Assembly: GCA_014584295.1 (NCBI GenBank)
Contig: JACTNC010000027.1
Span: forward strand, 25,110-89,109
Origin: Verrucomicrobiota bacterium
Lineage (GTDB): Bacteria > Verrucomicrobiota > Verrucomicrobiia > Opitutales > Opitutaceae
Direction: 5' to 3'
DNA length: 64,000 nt
Shown here: piece after piece, positions 16,609 through 26,500 of the stretch
How positions within the stretch are numbered: the stretch's first letter is position 1
Layout: every line of letters begins with the position of its first letter
The notes under the pieces: model-generated
What the model was told of the DNA's origin: nothing
What the model saw: the letters and a program-made list of their open reading frames with translations, nothing else
Databases searched by the model: none
Translations under genes and position numbers: made by a program

Positions 16609-16656
16609 CGGCCCGCCGAGGGACTGGATTCTTCCCTCATGCGGATTGGCGGGCCG
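16609..16656 (-). terminator. Stem-loop downstream of the ribonucleotide reductase gene
   Basis: A perfect 9-bp inverted repeat, CGGCCCGCC (16609-16617) and GGCGGGCCG (16648-16656), with a 30-nt loop lies 19 bp past the end of the reductase gene. It lacks a following T run, so it may be a stability hairpin rather than a rho-independent terminator. The rest of 16385-16674 shows nothing gene-like. Confidence 0.4.
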
Positions 16657-16674
16657 GCGCGACTGTGGGTGACC

Positions 16675-19209
16675 TCAGACGATTTCGCAGGCGCCGCCGA
16701 CACAGGCGGGGGCCATCTTCAGTTCGGTCTCATCCGTTGCCTCGCGCATCTGCGTGTAATCGACCCGGTGGGGCTTCAGGGAATTCCAGCGGTGCACATC
16801 CGTCTCGACGGTGACTTCCTCCCTGGGTGCCTGTGCATAGGCCTTGTCCCCGGCATCCTGCAGGAGCGAAATGCCCGTGAAGAACTCGCGATTTGTCCAG
16901 ATGTAGTCGGACACCTGATCCCACTCGTCCTCCCGCACGGTGCAGGTATTGGACACATTGTGATTCAGTTTCGGCGAACGCGAATCCGGATTCGCACCGG
17001 CGATGACCCAGTGTTGCTGCACGAGCTTCACCAGTTCGAGAAACTGGACCGCCGTGAGATCCTTGCGAAGGATCGCCTTCCTCGGTGCTTCCACAGGGAA
17101 CGTGATCACGTCATCTGTCGCGGGATTGTAGACCGAGGTCTCGGTCATCTGGGGATTGGTCGCCTTGAAGAAGCGATAGACAGGCTCCATCCGGTTGGCC
17201 TGAACACGACGGAAATAGCGTCTTGAATGATGGGGATGAATGCCCGAAGCCGCATTGAGAATCAGCGAGGCGGTGCCCTCCGGTTTGGTGGTGCAGATCT
17301 TCGCCGCGGGACGGATATCGATGAGGCCTGCGATCAGGCGATTCGCAGCGCGGCACAGCCGCGCGCCCTGCTCGAGGATACGCGGGTCAAAAAGCACCGA
17401 CGGATTGTCCATGAATCCGCAGATGGAGACTCCCAGCAACGCATCGTGCTCGTTGATCAGGCGCGTGACCGGGCCGAGGTAGGGCATGTCAGTGTAGGCG
17501 GCCTGCAGCGTACCGATGGCGGTGGCCGCGAGGCATGCCTGATAGAACGCCTTCTCAGTGGTGGCCGCATTGCCATTGATCGTGGTCAGATTGCAGTGCT
17601 GGAAGCCCGAAAGCCGCGTGGCTCCTGGAAGTTCGCCATGGTAACCCTGGCGGAACAGCGAGGACTGCTCCTCGGGGCTGAGGTCCCAGTCCACGATCGG
17701 CAGCAGGCTGATCTCCGCGCAGGGATTGCAGCCGGCATCGGGATGGTCGCAGAAATAGAACCCGGGCTCGCCAAACTCCTTCTGTGCCTTGAAGAGTTTT
17801 TTGAAGTATTCCCCGCTCGCCTCGTCGCGGGAAAGCACCGCCGAGTTGTTCGAGGCAGAGCGCTGCGGATTCTGTTCAAACCAGTTGCCCGTCTTGGCAT
17901 TGGTCATCTCCTCGTCGTCGGGTGAGAAGAGACAGATGGTCGCGGAACGACGGATACCACCGGCGAGCACCGCCTTGGCGATGAACATGCAGATGTCGTA
18001 GACCTCGATCGGACGAAGAGCCCGGCCGCCAGCGCCATCGAGTATTCGTTCGACCTGTGCGAGCGACTTCTTGAGCGGCAGATGGCCCGGTGCCTTTCCG
18101 CCTGAGGTCTTGAGCGGAGCACCGCGCGGGCGGATGGCAGAGAAATCAAATTCCGCCTTCGTGCCCTCAAAATACGACATCAACAGCACATGCAGCGCGT
18201 CCGACCAGCCTTCAATCGTGTCCGTAACGTGATGGTGCACCACAGGCAGTTCATTTTCTGCCGGACGTTTCGGCAGATCCGGCAGCAGCGCGATGTGGTG
18301 ACGCTGCACCGAAAATCCCACGCCGCATCCACTGAGGAGCAGGAAAAAATATTCCCGGAAGAACTCGACGCGATCCACATTCGAGAAGCTGCAATTGAAC
18401 ATGCGGCTGTGATTCTTGAGGATCGCCTGTCCCCCGAACTGCATCGATCGCATGCTCGGCAGCACCTTTTTGTCTGCCACCATTTCAAACGCTCCGGTGA
18501 TGATCCGCCTGAGGTCCGCCCCGCTCCAGACCTCGCGCAGAAGCGCGGCACAATCTCCGGCCAGCGATGCAATTTCCGCAGGCAATTGATCCGACAGCCG
18601 GCGATCCAGCTTGCCGGCAAAAAACTCGAGGTGCATGTCGCGCACCCGCTCCACACCTTCACTGAAAATCTCGCGGCGGCCGAGTTCCGGACGATAACGC
18701 GCATACTTCGCCATCGCGATGTAATCCGAAAGACCGCTGTCCGCATAGTGCGTCAACCGACGCTCGGCGCGCCGTGCCCGATAGAGCATGTAGGAACGCG
18801 CGATTTCCCAATGGCCGGCAGCAGCGATCGCCTTTTCCACCGCATCCTGCACCTGCTCAATGGTGGGATGGCGGCCATCACGATAAAAGAGCTCGAGCAT
18901 CTGCGTGACCGCGGTCGCTATCCGCGTGACCTCGGCAAACGCCGCACTCTCCAGCCCATAGCAGGCCAGCGGATCATCGCGATAGGGATTGGCCGTGCTT
19001 CCCGTGCGTTCCTCAAAAAATGCCAGCGCAATTGCGCGGGCCACCTTGTTCTGGTCGAACCTCACCCGCGTGCCATCCCGTTTGACCACAAGTCGCTCCG
19101 CCGCGGGAATGGCGCGATTGAGCAAACGGGACGCCTTGAGCGGCTGGGGCGCTGTCGGGAGTGATTCGTTGGTTTCGTTTTCGGTTTCGGACAGGAGAGC
19201 GGAATTCAT
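16675..19209 (-). CDS. nrdJ: Adenosylcobalamin-dependent ribonucleotide reductase (class II)
   Basis: An 844-aa protein. An N-terminal ATP-cone (VVKRDGTRVRFDQNKVARAIALAF) precedes the glycyl/thiyl-radical barrel. Recognisable blocks are QFGGQAILKNHSRMFNCSFSN, SGCGVGFSVQRHH, GIRRSATICLF, the active-site segment NPCAEISLLP and the C-terminal pair ACVGGACEIV, which supplies redox-active cysteines. Class II enzymes reduce ribonucleotides to deoxyribonucleotides with coenzyme B12 and need no oxygen. The ATG at 19209 was chosen because the upstream 35 residues have no family similarity. No other reductase class is in the window. I looked for a cobalamin riboswitch in the 5' region and did not recognise one. 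Confidence 0.93.
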   Translation of the reverse strand: MNSALLSETENETNESLPTAPQPLKASRLLNRAIPAAERLVVKRDGTRVRFDQNKVARAIALAFFEERTGSTANPYRDDPLACYGLESAAFAEVTRIATAVTQMLELFYRDGRHPTIEQVQDAVEKAIAAAGHWEIARSYMLYRARRAERRLTHYADSGLSDYIAMAKYARYRPELGRREIFSEGVERVRDMHLEFFAGKLDRRLSDQLPAEIASLAGDCAALLREVWSGADLRRIITGAFEMVADKKVLPSMRSMQFGGQAILKNHSRMFNCSFSNVDRVEFFREYFFLLLSGCGVGFSVQRHHIALLPDLPKRPAENELPVVHHHVTDTIEGWSDALHVLLMSYFEGTKAEFDFSAIRPRGAPLKTSGGKAPGHLPLKKSLAQVERILDGAGGRALRPIEVYDICMFIAKAVLAGGIRRSATICLFSPDDEEMTNAKTGNWFEQNPQRSASNNSAVLSRDEASGEYFKKLFKAQKEFGEPGFYFCDHPDAGCNPCAEISLLPIVDWDLSPEEQSSLFRQGYHGELPGATRLSGFQHCNLTTINGNAATTEKAFYQACLAATAIGTLQAAYTDMPYLGPVTRLINEHDALLGVSICGFMDNPSVLFDPRILEQGARLCRAANRLIAGLIDIRPAAKICTTKPEGTASLILNAASGIHPHHSRRYFRRVQANRMEPVYRFFKATNPQMTETSVYNPATDDVITFPVEAPRKAILRKDLTAVQFLELVKLVQQHWVIAGANPDSRSPKLNHNVSNTCTVREDEWDQVSDYIWTNREFFTGISLLQDAGDKAYAQAPREEVTVETDVHRWNSLKPHRVDYTQMREATDETELKMAPACVGGACEIV

Positions 19210-19381
19210 GGTGAAAATAGGAGGCGAAAAGGGAACGACGGCACCTTCTCCAAGGAAACCGGACAAGGGGAAGTCGAGAGGCCTGACCGGGTCGTCATCC
19301 GCACCTCTCAACACCCTCCCGCCGACGGCAGGGCATGATTGGGAAACGAACGAAAATCCGAAAAAGCCAGTGGAGAACGAG

Positions 19382-19397
19382 GGTATGCGGGCATACC
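19382..19397. promoter_or_regulatory. Perfect inverted repeat upstream of nrdJ
   Basis: GGTATGCGGGCATACC is a 7-2-7 perfect palindrome 173 bp before the nrdJ start, in the 340-bp gap between nrdJ and the FeoB-associated gene. Its size and symmetry suit a dimeric regulator. It does not match the NrdR-box consensus. Confidence 0.4.
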
Positions 19398-19550
19398 TTG
19401 CAAGCTGAATTTAGGACAAAAGGCAACCGCAAGATCACACAACAGAATGTGGTCGGCGCGGCGTCAATCCACCACCTGTTGTGGATCGAAAAAAATTTGA
19501 TCCAAATCAAGGCTCACGCCGATTCCGCGCGAAGGACGTGCCAAAGAAGC

Positions 19551-19733
19551 CTATCGCAACAGGCTTCCGCGATGGGTTTTCTTGAGATGAGCTTGCAGCC
19601 GACGCGCGTCTTTTGACACCGCTCCGCAGCCTCCGCTGCCGCAATCCGATCCTCGCCGGGCCTTTGAGAACAGACGAAGGGTGAGCCATACCGCACACAT
19701 CGCAACCACCGCAAGCGCCAGCCACGTCTGCAT
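19551..19733 (-). CDS. FeoB-associated Cys-rich membrane protein
   Basis: A 60-aa protein: one transmembrane helix (TWLALAVVAMCAVWLTLRLF), then a basic stretch and CGSGGCGAVSKDARR, the short Cys-rich motif of small proteins encoded after feoB. These are thought to assist FeoB at the inner membrane, perhaps as a C-terminal FeoC-like part; the mechanism is not settled. It lies 80 bp downstream of feoB on the same strand. The ATG at 19733 directly precedes the helix; an ATG at 19781 would add 16 residues and cannot be excluded. Confidence 0.75.
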   Translation of the reverse strand: MQTWLALAVVAMCAVWLTLRLFSKARRGSDCGSGGCGAVSKDARRLQAHLKKTHRGSLLR

Positions 19734-19812
19734 GGCGGACTCGGGCGGAAGCTCAGCGAAAACGGCGGGAATGAAGGGCATCGGAAAAGGGGATGAAGTC
19801 CACCGGCAACGG

Positions 19813-21951
19813 CTAGAACCCGAGCGCCCGGCCCCCCTGATAGACCAGGAAGCTCACGATCCACGCAGTTGACGTCATGTAGCCTAGCTGGAAAAGCGGC
19901 CAGCGCCAGGAGTTTGTCTCACGTTTTACGATCACAATCGTGCTGATGCACTGCATCGCGAACACGTAGAACAGCATGAGCGAGACGCAGGTCAGCGGAG
20001 TGAAGAGCTGCCGCCCATCCGGCCATTTCGCCGCAAGCAGGGCCTGTCGCAGCGGTGTCGATTCCTCGCCCGTATCCTGCGCATTGAAGACAACTCCCAT
20101 CGTTGAAACAAACACCTCGCGCGCCGCGAACGATGCGACGAGACCGATGCCGATCTGCCAATCGAAACCCAAGGGCTTTATCAGCGGCTCCAACGCATGT
20201 CCCGCCTTCCCGGCAAAGCTGTGCGTCATCTGCTCCTGGGGCGTGGCCCCGTCATGGGACTTTGGATACGCGGCGAGGAACCACAGCAGGATCGAAATCG
20301 CAAGGATCAGCGTCCCCGCGCGTTTCAGGAAAAGGCCACCGCGCTCGACCATGTGCAGGAGCACATCGCGCATGCGCGGCATGCGGTACGGCGGCAGCTC
20401 CATGATCATCACGGGGGGCCTCCCCTTGAACAGCGTTCGCTTGAACAGCCAGGCAAAGCCGAAAACTCCGAGGTAGCCGATGCCATAGAGGCCGAACATG
20501 ATCCCGACCTTGGTCATCACGGGAACCCGGTCATTGGGCACGAGCGCGGCGATCATCAGCAGATAGACGGGAAGGCGCGCCGAACAGCTCATCAGCGGGG
20601 CCACCAGAATCGTCACGAGCCTGTCCTTCGGGTCCTCTATCGTGCGAGTCGCCATGATGCCTGGGATCGCACACGCATGCGAACTGAGAAGCGGAATGAA
20701 GCTTTTCCCATTGAGCCCCACCTTGCTCATCAGGCGGTCCATGATGAACGCGGCACGGGCCATGTAGCCCGTGCTCTCCAGCAGGCCGATAAAGAAAAAC
20801 AGGATGAGAATCTGCGGGAGAAACACCACGACTCCCCCGACTCCCGCGATGGCTCCATCGGTAATGAGATCCCGAAGATCACCCTCTGACATGACGCCCT
20901 TCACCCAGTCGGAAAGCGACGCCACATGGTCGTCGATCCATGTCATCGGATACTCGGCGAACGTGAAAATGCTGAAGAAGAGCGCCACCATGATGACGCC
21001 GAGAATGGCCCAACCCCAGACCGGGTGTGTAACCACTTCGTCAATACGGTCGCTGACATTGGCAGCGGACCGGTCCGACGATCCCGCGCGCACGACCTCG
21101 GCGCACAGGCGACCGATCGCCTCATAGCGGGAGCTCACCAGTGAGCCCGCCCAGTCCATTCCCTCGGACTCCCAGCGTTTCTGCCAGGTGTGCAGGATCC
21201 CGAGGGTCCTGCCATCCAGGGGTGTCGAACCCGCCACACGCACCGAATCCTGGTCCGTGAGCAACAGCAGGGCCTCGGCCCGGGCGCTCAGCGCGGACTT
21301 GCGGCTGTGGTCCACAAGCGACGCCTGCAGCTCCGAGACCGCCGGCGCAATGGGCGCGGGGATCGTCCAGCTATGGCGCGGAAGCGGAAGGTCGGAGCGG
21401 CTCATGGCAACCTTGAGTTCGATCAGGCCCTTGCCCTGCGACGCCTCGCAGGGAATGACCGGTATGCCGAGTTCCTTCTCCAGCCGATCGATGCTGATCT
21501 GGAGTCCCGCCTTGGCGGCGAGATCCATCATATTCAGCACAAGAATGACCGGCCGACCGAGATCCATGATCTGGTGCACCAGGTACAGATTGCGCTCCAG
21601 ATTGGTGGCATCGACGATGCAAAGGATTCGGTCCGGCGCCGTTGTATCCGAACGCCGGCCCAGCAGGACATCACGCGTCACGGCTTCGTCCGGTGAGCGC
21701 GCCGCCAGCGAGTACGCCCCGGGGAGATCGACGATGGTGATGGGCTGGCCATGCTGTGAATAGGCCGTGCCGACCTTCTTCTCGACGGTGACGCCGGGAT
21801 AGTTGCCCACCTTCTGCTTGAGGCCCGTGAGCGCGTTGAATAGCGTCGACTTGCCGCAGTTCGGATTGCCCACCAGGGCATACGTCGGCGTATGCCGCGC
21901 AGGAGCAGGGGAATTCCGGGCTGTTTCGCCAAGATGGCTCGGGAGGCTCAT
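19813..21951 (-). CDS. feoB: Ferrous iron transporter FeoB
   Basis: A 712-aa inner-membrane Fe2+ transporter. The N-terminal GTPase has G1 GNPNCGKSTLFN, the switch region VEKKVG, G3 DLPGAYS, G4 LNMMD and G5 CEAS. A helical GDI-like linker leads to the membrane part with two gate-type repeats: FFIGLLESTGYMARAAFIMDRLM, SSHACAIPGIMATRTI and SCSARLPVYLLMIAAL, with the conserved Cys, ending in helices near the C-terminus. The ATG at 21951 overlaps the stop of the upstream feoA by 4 bp, so the feo genes form an operon. Length is normal for the family. Confidence 0.96.
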   Translation of the reverse strand: MSLPSHLGETARNSPAPARHTPTYALVGNPNCGKSTLFNALTGLKQKVGNYPGVTVEKKVGTAYSQHGQPITIVDLPGAYSLAARSPDEAVTRDVLLGRRSDTTAPDRILCIVDATNLERNLYLVHQIMDLGRPVILVLNMMDLAAKAGLQISIDRLEKELGIPVIPCEASQGKGLIELKVAMSRSDLPLPRHSWTIPAPIAPAVSELQASLVDHSRKSALSARAEALLLLTDQDSVRVAGSTPLDGRTLGILHTWQKRWESEGMDWAGSLVSSRYEAIGRLCAEVVRAGSSDRSAANVSDRIDEVVTHPVWGWAILGVIMVALFFSIFTFAEYPMTWIDDHVASLSDWVKGVMSEGDLRDLITDGAIAGVGGVVVFLPQILILFFFIGLLESTGYMARAAFIMDRLMSKVGLNGKSFIPLLSSHACAIPGIMATRTIEDPKDRLVTILVAPLMSCSARLPVYLLMIAALVPNDRVPVMTKVGIMFGLYGIGYLGVFGFAWLFKRTLFKGRPPVMIMELPPYRMPRMRDVLLHMVERGGLFLKRAGTLILAISILLWFLAAYPKSHDGATPQEQMTHSFAGKAGHALEPLIKPLGFDWQIGIGLVASFAAREVFVSTMGVVFNAQDTGEESTPLRQALLAAKWPDGRQLFTPLTCVSLMLFYVFAMQCISTIVIVKRETNSWRWPLFQLGYMTSTAWIVSFLVYQGGRALGF

Positions 21952-22196
21952 GCTGATCTGCCCCCAGGCTCTACCCGGACGGCGTCCGCCTCACTGCGGC
22001 GAAGGGTCAACCGATAGCCGCGCACTTCAATCTCCAGCGGATCTCCCAAAGGCGCCGTGCGCACCAGTTTCAGTGTGGTACCCGGCAGAAGTCCCATTTC
22101 GCGCATGCGAAGGAATGCAGGTCCCGTCTTGGGAAACTCCCTCAACACTGCCGAACTGCCGACAGCCAGCCCCGAAAGCGGAATCGTCTCAGCCAT
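21948..22196 (-). CDS. feoA: FeoA-domain protein (second copy)
   Basis: An 82-aa SH3-like FeoA protein: IPLSGLAVGSSAVLREF, then FLRMREMGLLPGTTLKLVRTAPLGDPLEIEVRGYRLTLRRSEADAVRVE, the full family pattern including the 'RL-EMG-LPG' block and the 'GDP-EI-VRG--L-LR--EA--V' end. FeoA is a small cytoplasmic partner of FeoB required for iron uptake. It overlaps feoB by 4 bp and lies 12 bp after the other feoA. Tandem feoA genes before feoB occur in several phyla. Confidence 0.93.
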   Translation of the reverse strand: MAETIPLSGLAVGSSAVLREFPKTGPAFLRMREMGLLPGTTLKLVRTAPLGDPLEIEVRGYRLTLRRSEADAVRVEPGGRSA

Positions 22197-22208
22197 GCTT
22201 TGACCGGA

Positions 22209-22475
22209 CTAGCTGCGGACGGCACACCGCTCCACCAGAATCTGGCTGGCAGCACCGTGATTCAACGCGACCCGAGTCCCATTGACGCTGCAAATCACCG
22301 GGGATCTCCCGGAAATCTTGGTCACAAGCGAGGATTCACCGAACCCCAGTTCACGAATGCGCTGCTTGAAGGTTCCCTCCCCAACAAGCTCGTACACCCG
22401 ACCGCATTCCCCAGCCGGAAGCTGGCAGAGCGGCAAACGGGCCATTACAGATTTCGCATTCTCGCCGGATGACAT
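22209..22475 (-). CDS. feoA: FeoA-domain protein (first copy)
   Basis: An 88-aa protein with the FeoA pattern but more divergent than its neighbour: LCQLPAGECGRVYELVGEGTFKQRIRELGFGESSLVTKISGRSPVICSVNGTRVALNHGAASQILVE. The RIRELGF block and the late NGTRVALNHGAA correspond to the EMG and 'RG--L-LR--EA' blocks of the second copy. It is the first gene of the feo operon, with a Fur-like palindrome 23 bp upstream. The two copies may have different partners, since they share only the core motifs. Confidence 0.88.
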   Translation of the reverse strand: MSSGENAKSVMARLPLCQLPAGECGRVYELVGEGTFKQRIRELGFGESSLVTKISGRSPVICSVNGTRVALNHGAASQILVERCAVRS

Positions 22476-22497
22476 GGTCAGACACTGCGATAGATGA

Positions 22498-22512
22498 TGA
22501 GACTCAGTTTCA
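22498..22512. promoter_or_regulatory. Fur-like 7-1-7 operator candidate before feoA
   Basis: TGAGACTCAGTTTCA is a 7-1-7 inverted repeat with one mismatch and the TGA-n-A-n-T / A-n-T-n-TCA spacing of Fur boxes, 23 bp before the first feo gene. A second inverted repeat, GACACTG (22481-22487) and CAGTGTC (22511-22517), encloses it. Confidence 0.45.
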
Positions 22513-22793
22513 GTGTCAATCCACCCGCTCTACAAACCTCGATACGCCAGCCCACTGCATGTAGCGTGCCTCGCAACATTCAGAAATTTTCACAGCAGAT
22601 GCCTTTTGAAGAGGCCCGGCTTTCGAAGCTCTTCATGGTTTTCGGCGCGAGCAAATCCTGTGGCAGCCCAATCTTCTTCTGACCGATGGGTGCTCACAAG
22701 CGTCTAACGCGCATAAAGTAGCGCCAATTTTCCACTGAATCCGGTTGTCCACGCTTGCTTCGCAATTTTCCGGCGCCACGGTCAATCCCTGCC
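22513..22793. other. Intergenic region between divergent feo operon and secreted-protein gene
   Basis: About 280 bp with no convincing reading frame on either strand. It must carry the feo promoter leftward and the promoter of the 22794 gene rightward. I recognise nothing else in it. Confidence 0.4.
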
Positions 22794-23525
22794 ATGAAAC
22801 CGATGCCCCTTCTTCTCTTCATTGCGCTGGCAGGTGCAACCTCCTCCAGCTTTGTCCACGCCGCCTCCAACAATGCAGCGCTGGTCGGCGCCTGGCGACT
22901 TTCGGGAACCGTGGAACAGGTGCTCATCGTGACATCCGACTATTGGTCGCATACGTGGTTCGAGCACGACAAGCATGCCTTCATCCGCACGCAGGGTGGC
23001 TCCTATACGATTGCAGGGGATAGCGCCTCCATTCGCATTCAGTTCGACTCCAAGGACCGAACCGAGGTCGGCAAACACAGCAGCGTCAAGGTCGCCGTTT
23101 CGGGCGACAGCCTGACTCTCACCGATGCCGACGGAGTTCGGCAGGCCTGGGTGCGCGTTGACGACGGGAAGGGTCCCTTGGCGGGCACGTGGCGGATCAC
23201 CGGACGGCACACCAACGGCAAATTTTCCGAAATGCCGCTTCGCGCACGCCGAACGCTGAAGATTCTTTCCGGCACCTGGTTCCAGTGGATCGCCATCAAT
23301 GTCGAAACCGGCGAATTCTCCGGCACCGGCGGAGGCACGTACACCTTCAAGGATGGCAAGTACGTCGAGCACATCGGATTCTTCTCCCGCGACAACAGCC
23401 GTGTCGGCGCTAGCCTGGAGTTCTCCGGAGAAGTCACCGGCGACACCTGGCGTCATCGCGGCCGTAGCTCCAAGGGCGATCCGCTGGACGAAACCTGGTC
23501 ACGCTTCAACGGAGCGACTCGCTGA
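22794..23525 (+). CDS. Exported protein of unknown function, two similar beta-rich halves
   Basis: A 243-aa protein. It starts MKPMPLLLFIALAGATSSSFVHAAS, a clear signal peptide. The mature part has two related halves, each opening with a lipocalin-like W motif (VGAWRLSGTVEQVLIV and AGTWRITGRHTNGKF) and each containing GGSYT/GGTYTF. The pattern SYTIAGDSASI...SSVKVAVSGDSLTL and TYTFKDGKYVE...SLEFSGEVTGD is that of small calycin-like beta sheets found in Bacteroidetes and PVC secreted proteins. It is followed 57 bp later by the heme-binding dehydrogenase gene on the same strand. The ATG at 22794 directly precedes the signal peptide. I cannot name a function. Confidence 0.75.
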   Translation: MKPMPLLLFIALAGATSSSFVHAASNNAALVGAWRLSGTVEQVLIVTSDYWSHTWFEHDKHAFIRTQGGSYTIAGDSASIRIQFDSKDRTEVGKHSSVKVAVSGDSLTLTDADGVRQAWVRVDDGKGPLAGTWRITGRHTNGKFSEMPLRARRTLKILSGTWFQWIAINVETGEFSGTGGGTYTFKDGKYVEHIGFFSRDNSRVGASLEFSGEVTGDTWRHRGRSSKGDPLDETWSRFNGATR

Positions 23526-23582
23526 GGTTTCTTTCCTGTTCCTCGCCGTTGTTCGTCAGCGCTCAAGAATTTTTTCCAGACA

Positions 23583-26500
23583 ATGATCAAACGTCCGTCG
23601 CCTCACCCACCTTCTTTCGTCCTGACCGCGTGCTTCGCCTCTTTTCTGATTTCAGCGATCGCATTCGCCCAACAGGGCGAATTCCCTGTCGGAACCGGAA
23701 CTGGTCTCATGGCGGAGGTCGCAGCAAAAACAATGACGCTCCCTCCGGGCTTCAAGGCCGTGCCCTTCGCGAGCGAGCCTGCGGTTCACCAGCCCATCGC
23801 TTTCACCATCGATGAGCGCGGTCGTCTCTGGGTACTCGAAAACTATGCGTATCCCAACTGGTCGCCCTACGGTCGCGATCGGATTCTGATTCTTGAGGAC
23901 ACCGACGGAGACGGACGTCACGACACCTCGAAGGTGTTCTACGACCAGATCAACTTTGGCAGCGGGATCGCTGTTGGACACGGCGGGGTCTGGGTCGGCA
24001 GCCCTCCCTACCTGCTCTTTATTCCCGATCGCAACCGTGACGACACGCCTGACGGTCCTCCCCAGGTGCTGCTGGATGGCTGGGGCGCACACGACACGCA
24101 TGAGACCTTGAACAGTTTCGTCTGGGGACCCGACGGATGGCTCTACGGAAACCAAGGCGTATTCACCCACTCCAACGTCGGAAAACCCGGAGCCCGCGAC
24201 GCCGAGCGTGTGCCGCTCAACGCGTGCGTCTGGCGCTATCATCCCACAAAGAAAATTTTCGAGGTCTTCGCCGAGGGAATGAGCAACCAGTGGGGACTCG
24301 ATTTCAACGATGTCGGCGATTCGTTCGTCACGGCCTGCGTCATTCCCCACCTGTACCACGTCATCCAGGGCGGATACTACCAGCGCCAGTCCGGCCCGCA
24401 CTTCAATCCCTACGTCTACGGCGAGATCAAAACCATTGCGGACCATCTCCACTACGACCGCGGCGTGGAATGGAACAAGGCGAGATTCGGCGACGGCGGA
24501 ACCGACGCTGCCGGCGGCGGGCACGCACATGCCGGCACGCTCATCTATCTGGGCGACAACTTTCCCGACCAATACCGCGGGGCACTATTCACCCACAACG
24601 TCCTCGGCAGTCGCATCAATCACGAAAAGCTCACCCCCATCGGCTCGGGCTATGTCGGCTCCCATGAACCCGATTTCATGCGGGCAAACGATTTCTGGTT
24701 CCGCGGCCTTCGACTCGAAATCGGGCCAGACGGCTCGCTCTTCAACAGCGACTGGTACGATGCCCGCGCGTGTCACCAACAACAGCCGCAGGACCGCTCG
24801 AACGGACGCATCTACAAGATCAGCTACGGAACTCCCAAACGCGTCTCCGTGGACCTTGCTGCCCTACCCAGCGCCGAACTCGTCCAAAACCAGTTGCACA
24901 AAAACGAGTGGTTTGTCCGCCGCTCGAGGCTGATCCTCCAGGAGCGTGGGCCGGATCCCGCGGTGCACGAGGCGCTGCTTGCGATCATTCGCGACAATCC
25001 CGATGTCACTCGGAAACTGCGCGCGCTCTGGACCCTGCACGCCACACGCGGTCTCACCGGCACGCTGGCACTCGAATTTCTCAAGTCACCCCAAGCCTAC
25101 CTGAGAGGCTGGACGGTCCAGCTGATGTGTGAGGACAAGGCGCCTTCGCCAACACTCGTTTCCGCCTTCGCGACATTGGCCAAGTCAGACCCTTCACCAG
25201 TGGTCCGGAGATTTCTCGCGTCTGCCGCGCAACGCATTCCTGCCGCTTCACGTTGGGAAGTCATCGAGGGGCTGCTGAGTCACGGTGAGGACGCCTCCGA
25301 CGTCAATCTGCCCCTTCTCTACTGGTACGCCGCAGAGCCTCTGGTAGCCGCGGATCCAGCACGCGCGGCCGCACTCGCCAGCACGACGCCGCTCTCAGCC
25401 TTGCGACCCTACTTCACGCGGCGCGCGGCCGCACTTGCAGATGAGAAAAACGCCGACAATCCCGAAAATTCCGCAGCCAGCGGGCTCGAGACCTTTGCCC
25501 AGGCCCTGGCGGCAACGAACGACCCCGACTATCAGCGTGAATTGCTCGCAAGCATGATGACCGCCACCGAGGGCCGGACAAAGATTCCGCCTCCTCCCTC
25601 GTGGAACAAGGCTTATGCCGCGATCGGAGTGAGCACCGACGCCAAGCTCATCGCACAGGCCGACACGCTGGCCGTCCGTTTTGGCGATTCGAGTCTCGCG
25701 TGGAAAAAATCCGCGGTCGCACGCGACAGCTTTGCGCCGCTCGCCGCGCGTCAGGCCGCGCTGAAGCTGATGAACGAAATGCAGAATTTCCAGCTCGCGC
25801 CCGTCTACCAGAGCGTACTCGCTGAACCGGGCCTGCGGCTCCTCGCCCTGCGCGGACTCTCCGCCTACGACGCGCCCACGACCCCGGATGCGATTTTCAA
25901 AGTATATGCGTCGTTCAATCCCGAGGAAAAACGCTCCGCGGTTGCCTTGCTCGCCGGCCGCCCCGCCTACGCGCACGCCTTGCTCGATGCCGTGAAAGCG
26001 GGCACCGTGGCGAGAAGCGACCTCGACGCCTCGCTGGCCCGCCAGATTCGTTTTCACAAAGACGCCGACCTCGACCGGCTCCTCACGGAGGTCTGGGGTG
26101 TGAGTCATGAAACCGCGCAGAGCGCCGCCGTTGAAATAGAAAGCTGGAAGAAAGAGCTCACACCCGCCCGGCTCGCAGCCGCTGACCTCAAGCGTGGGCG
26201 TCAGATCTACAACAACACCTGCGCGCTATGCCATCAATTGTACTCCGACGGCCGCTCGGTCGGTCCGGAACTCACCGGATCCAATCGCGGAGATCTGGAC
26301 TATCTGCTTAGAAACATCGTCGATCCCAACGCCGACATCGGGCGCGACTACCAGTTGGTCACAATCGAAACCAAGGACGGCCGCATGAGTGCCGGTATCG
26401 TGCAGCGCGAAACCCAGGCAGCCGTCACCCTGGTGAATCAGGCAGAGAGCATCACGCTTTCCAAGGACCAGATCAAATCCATGCAACGGCTCGATGTCTC

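Noticed and set aside
16306..17226. A 306-residue plus-strand frame opposite the end of nrdJ.
   Set aside because: It covers the conserved C-terminus of the reductase and is compositionally the antisense of it.
19210..19550. Cobalamin riboswitch in front of nrdJ.
   Set aside because: I looked for the B12-box core and the conserved junctions and did not find them; a covariance search would be decisive.
23652..24572. A 306-residue minus-strand frame inside the PVC dehydrogenase gene.
   Set aside because: V/G-rich antisense shadow, no motifs.
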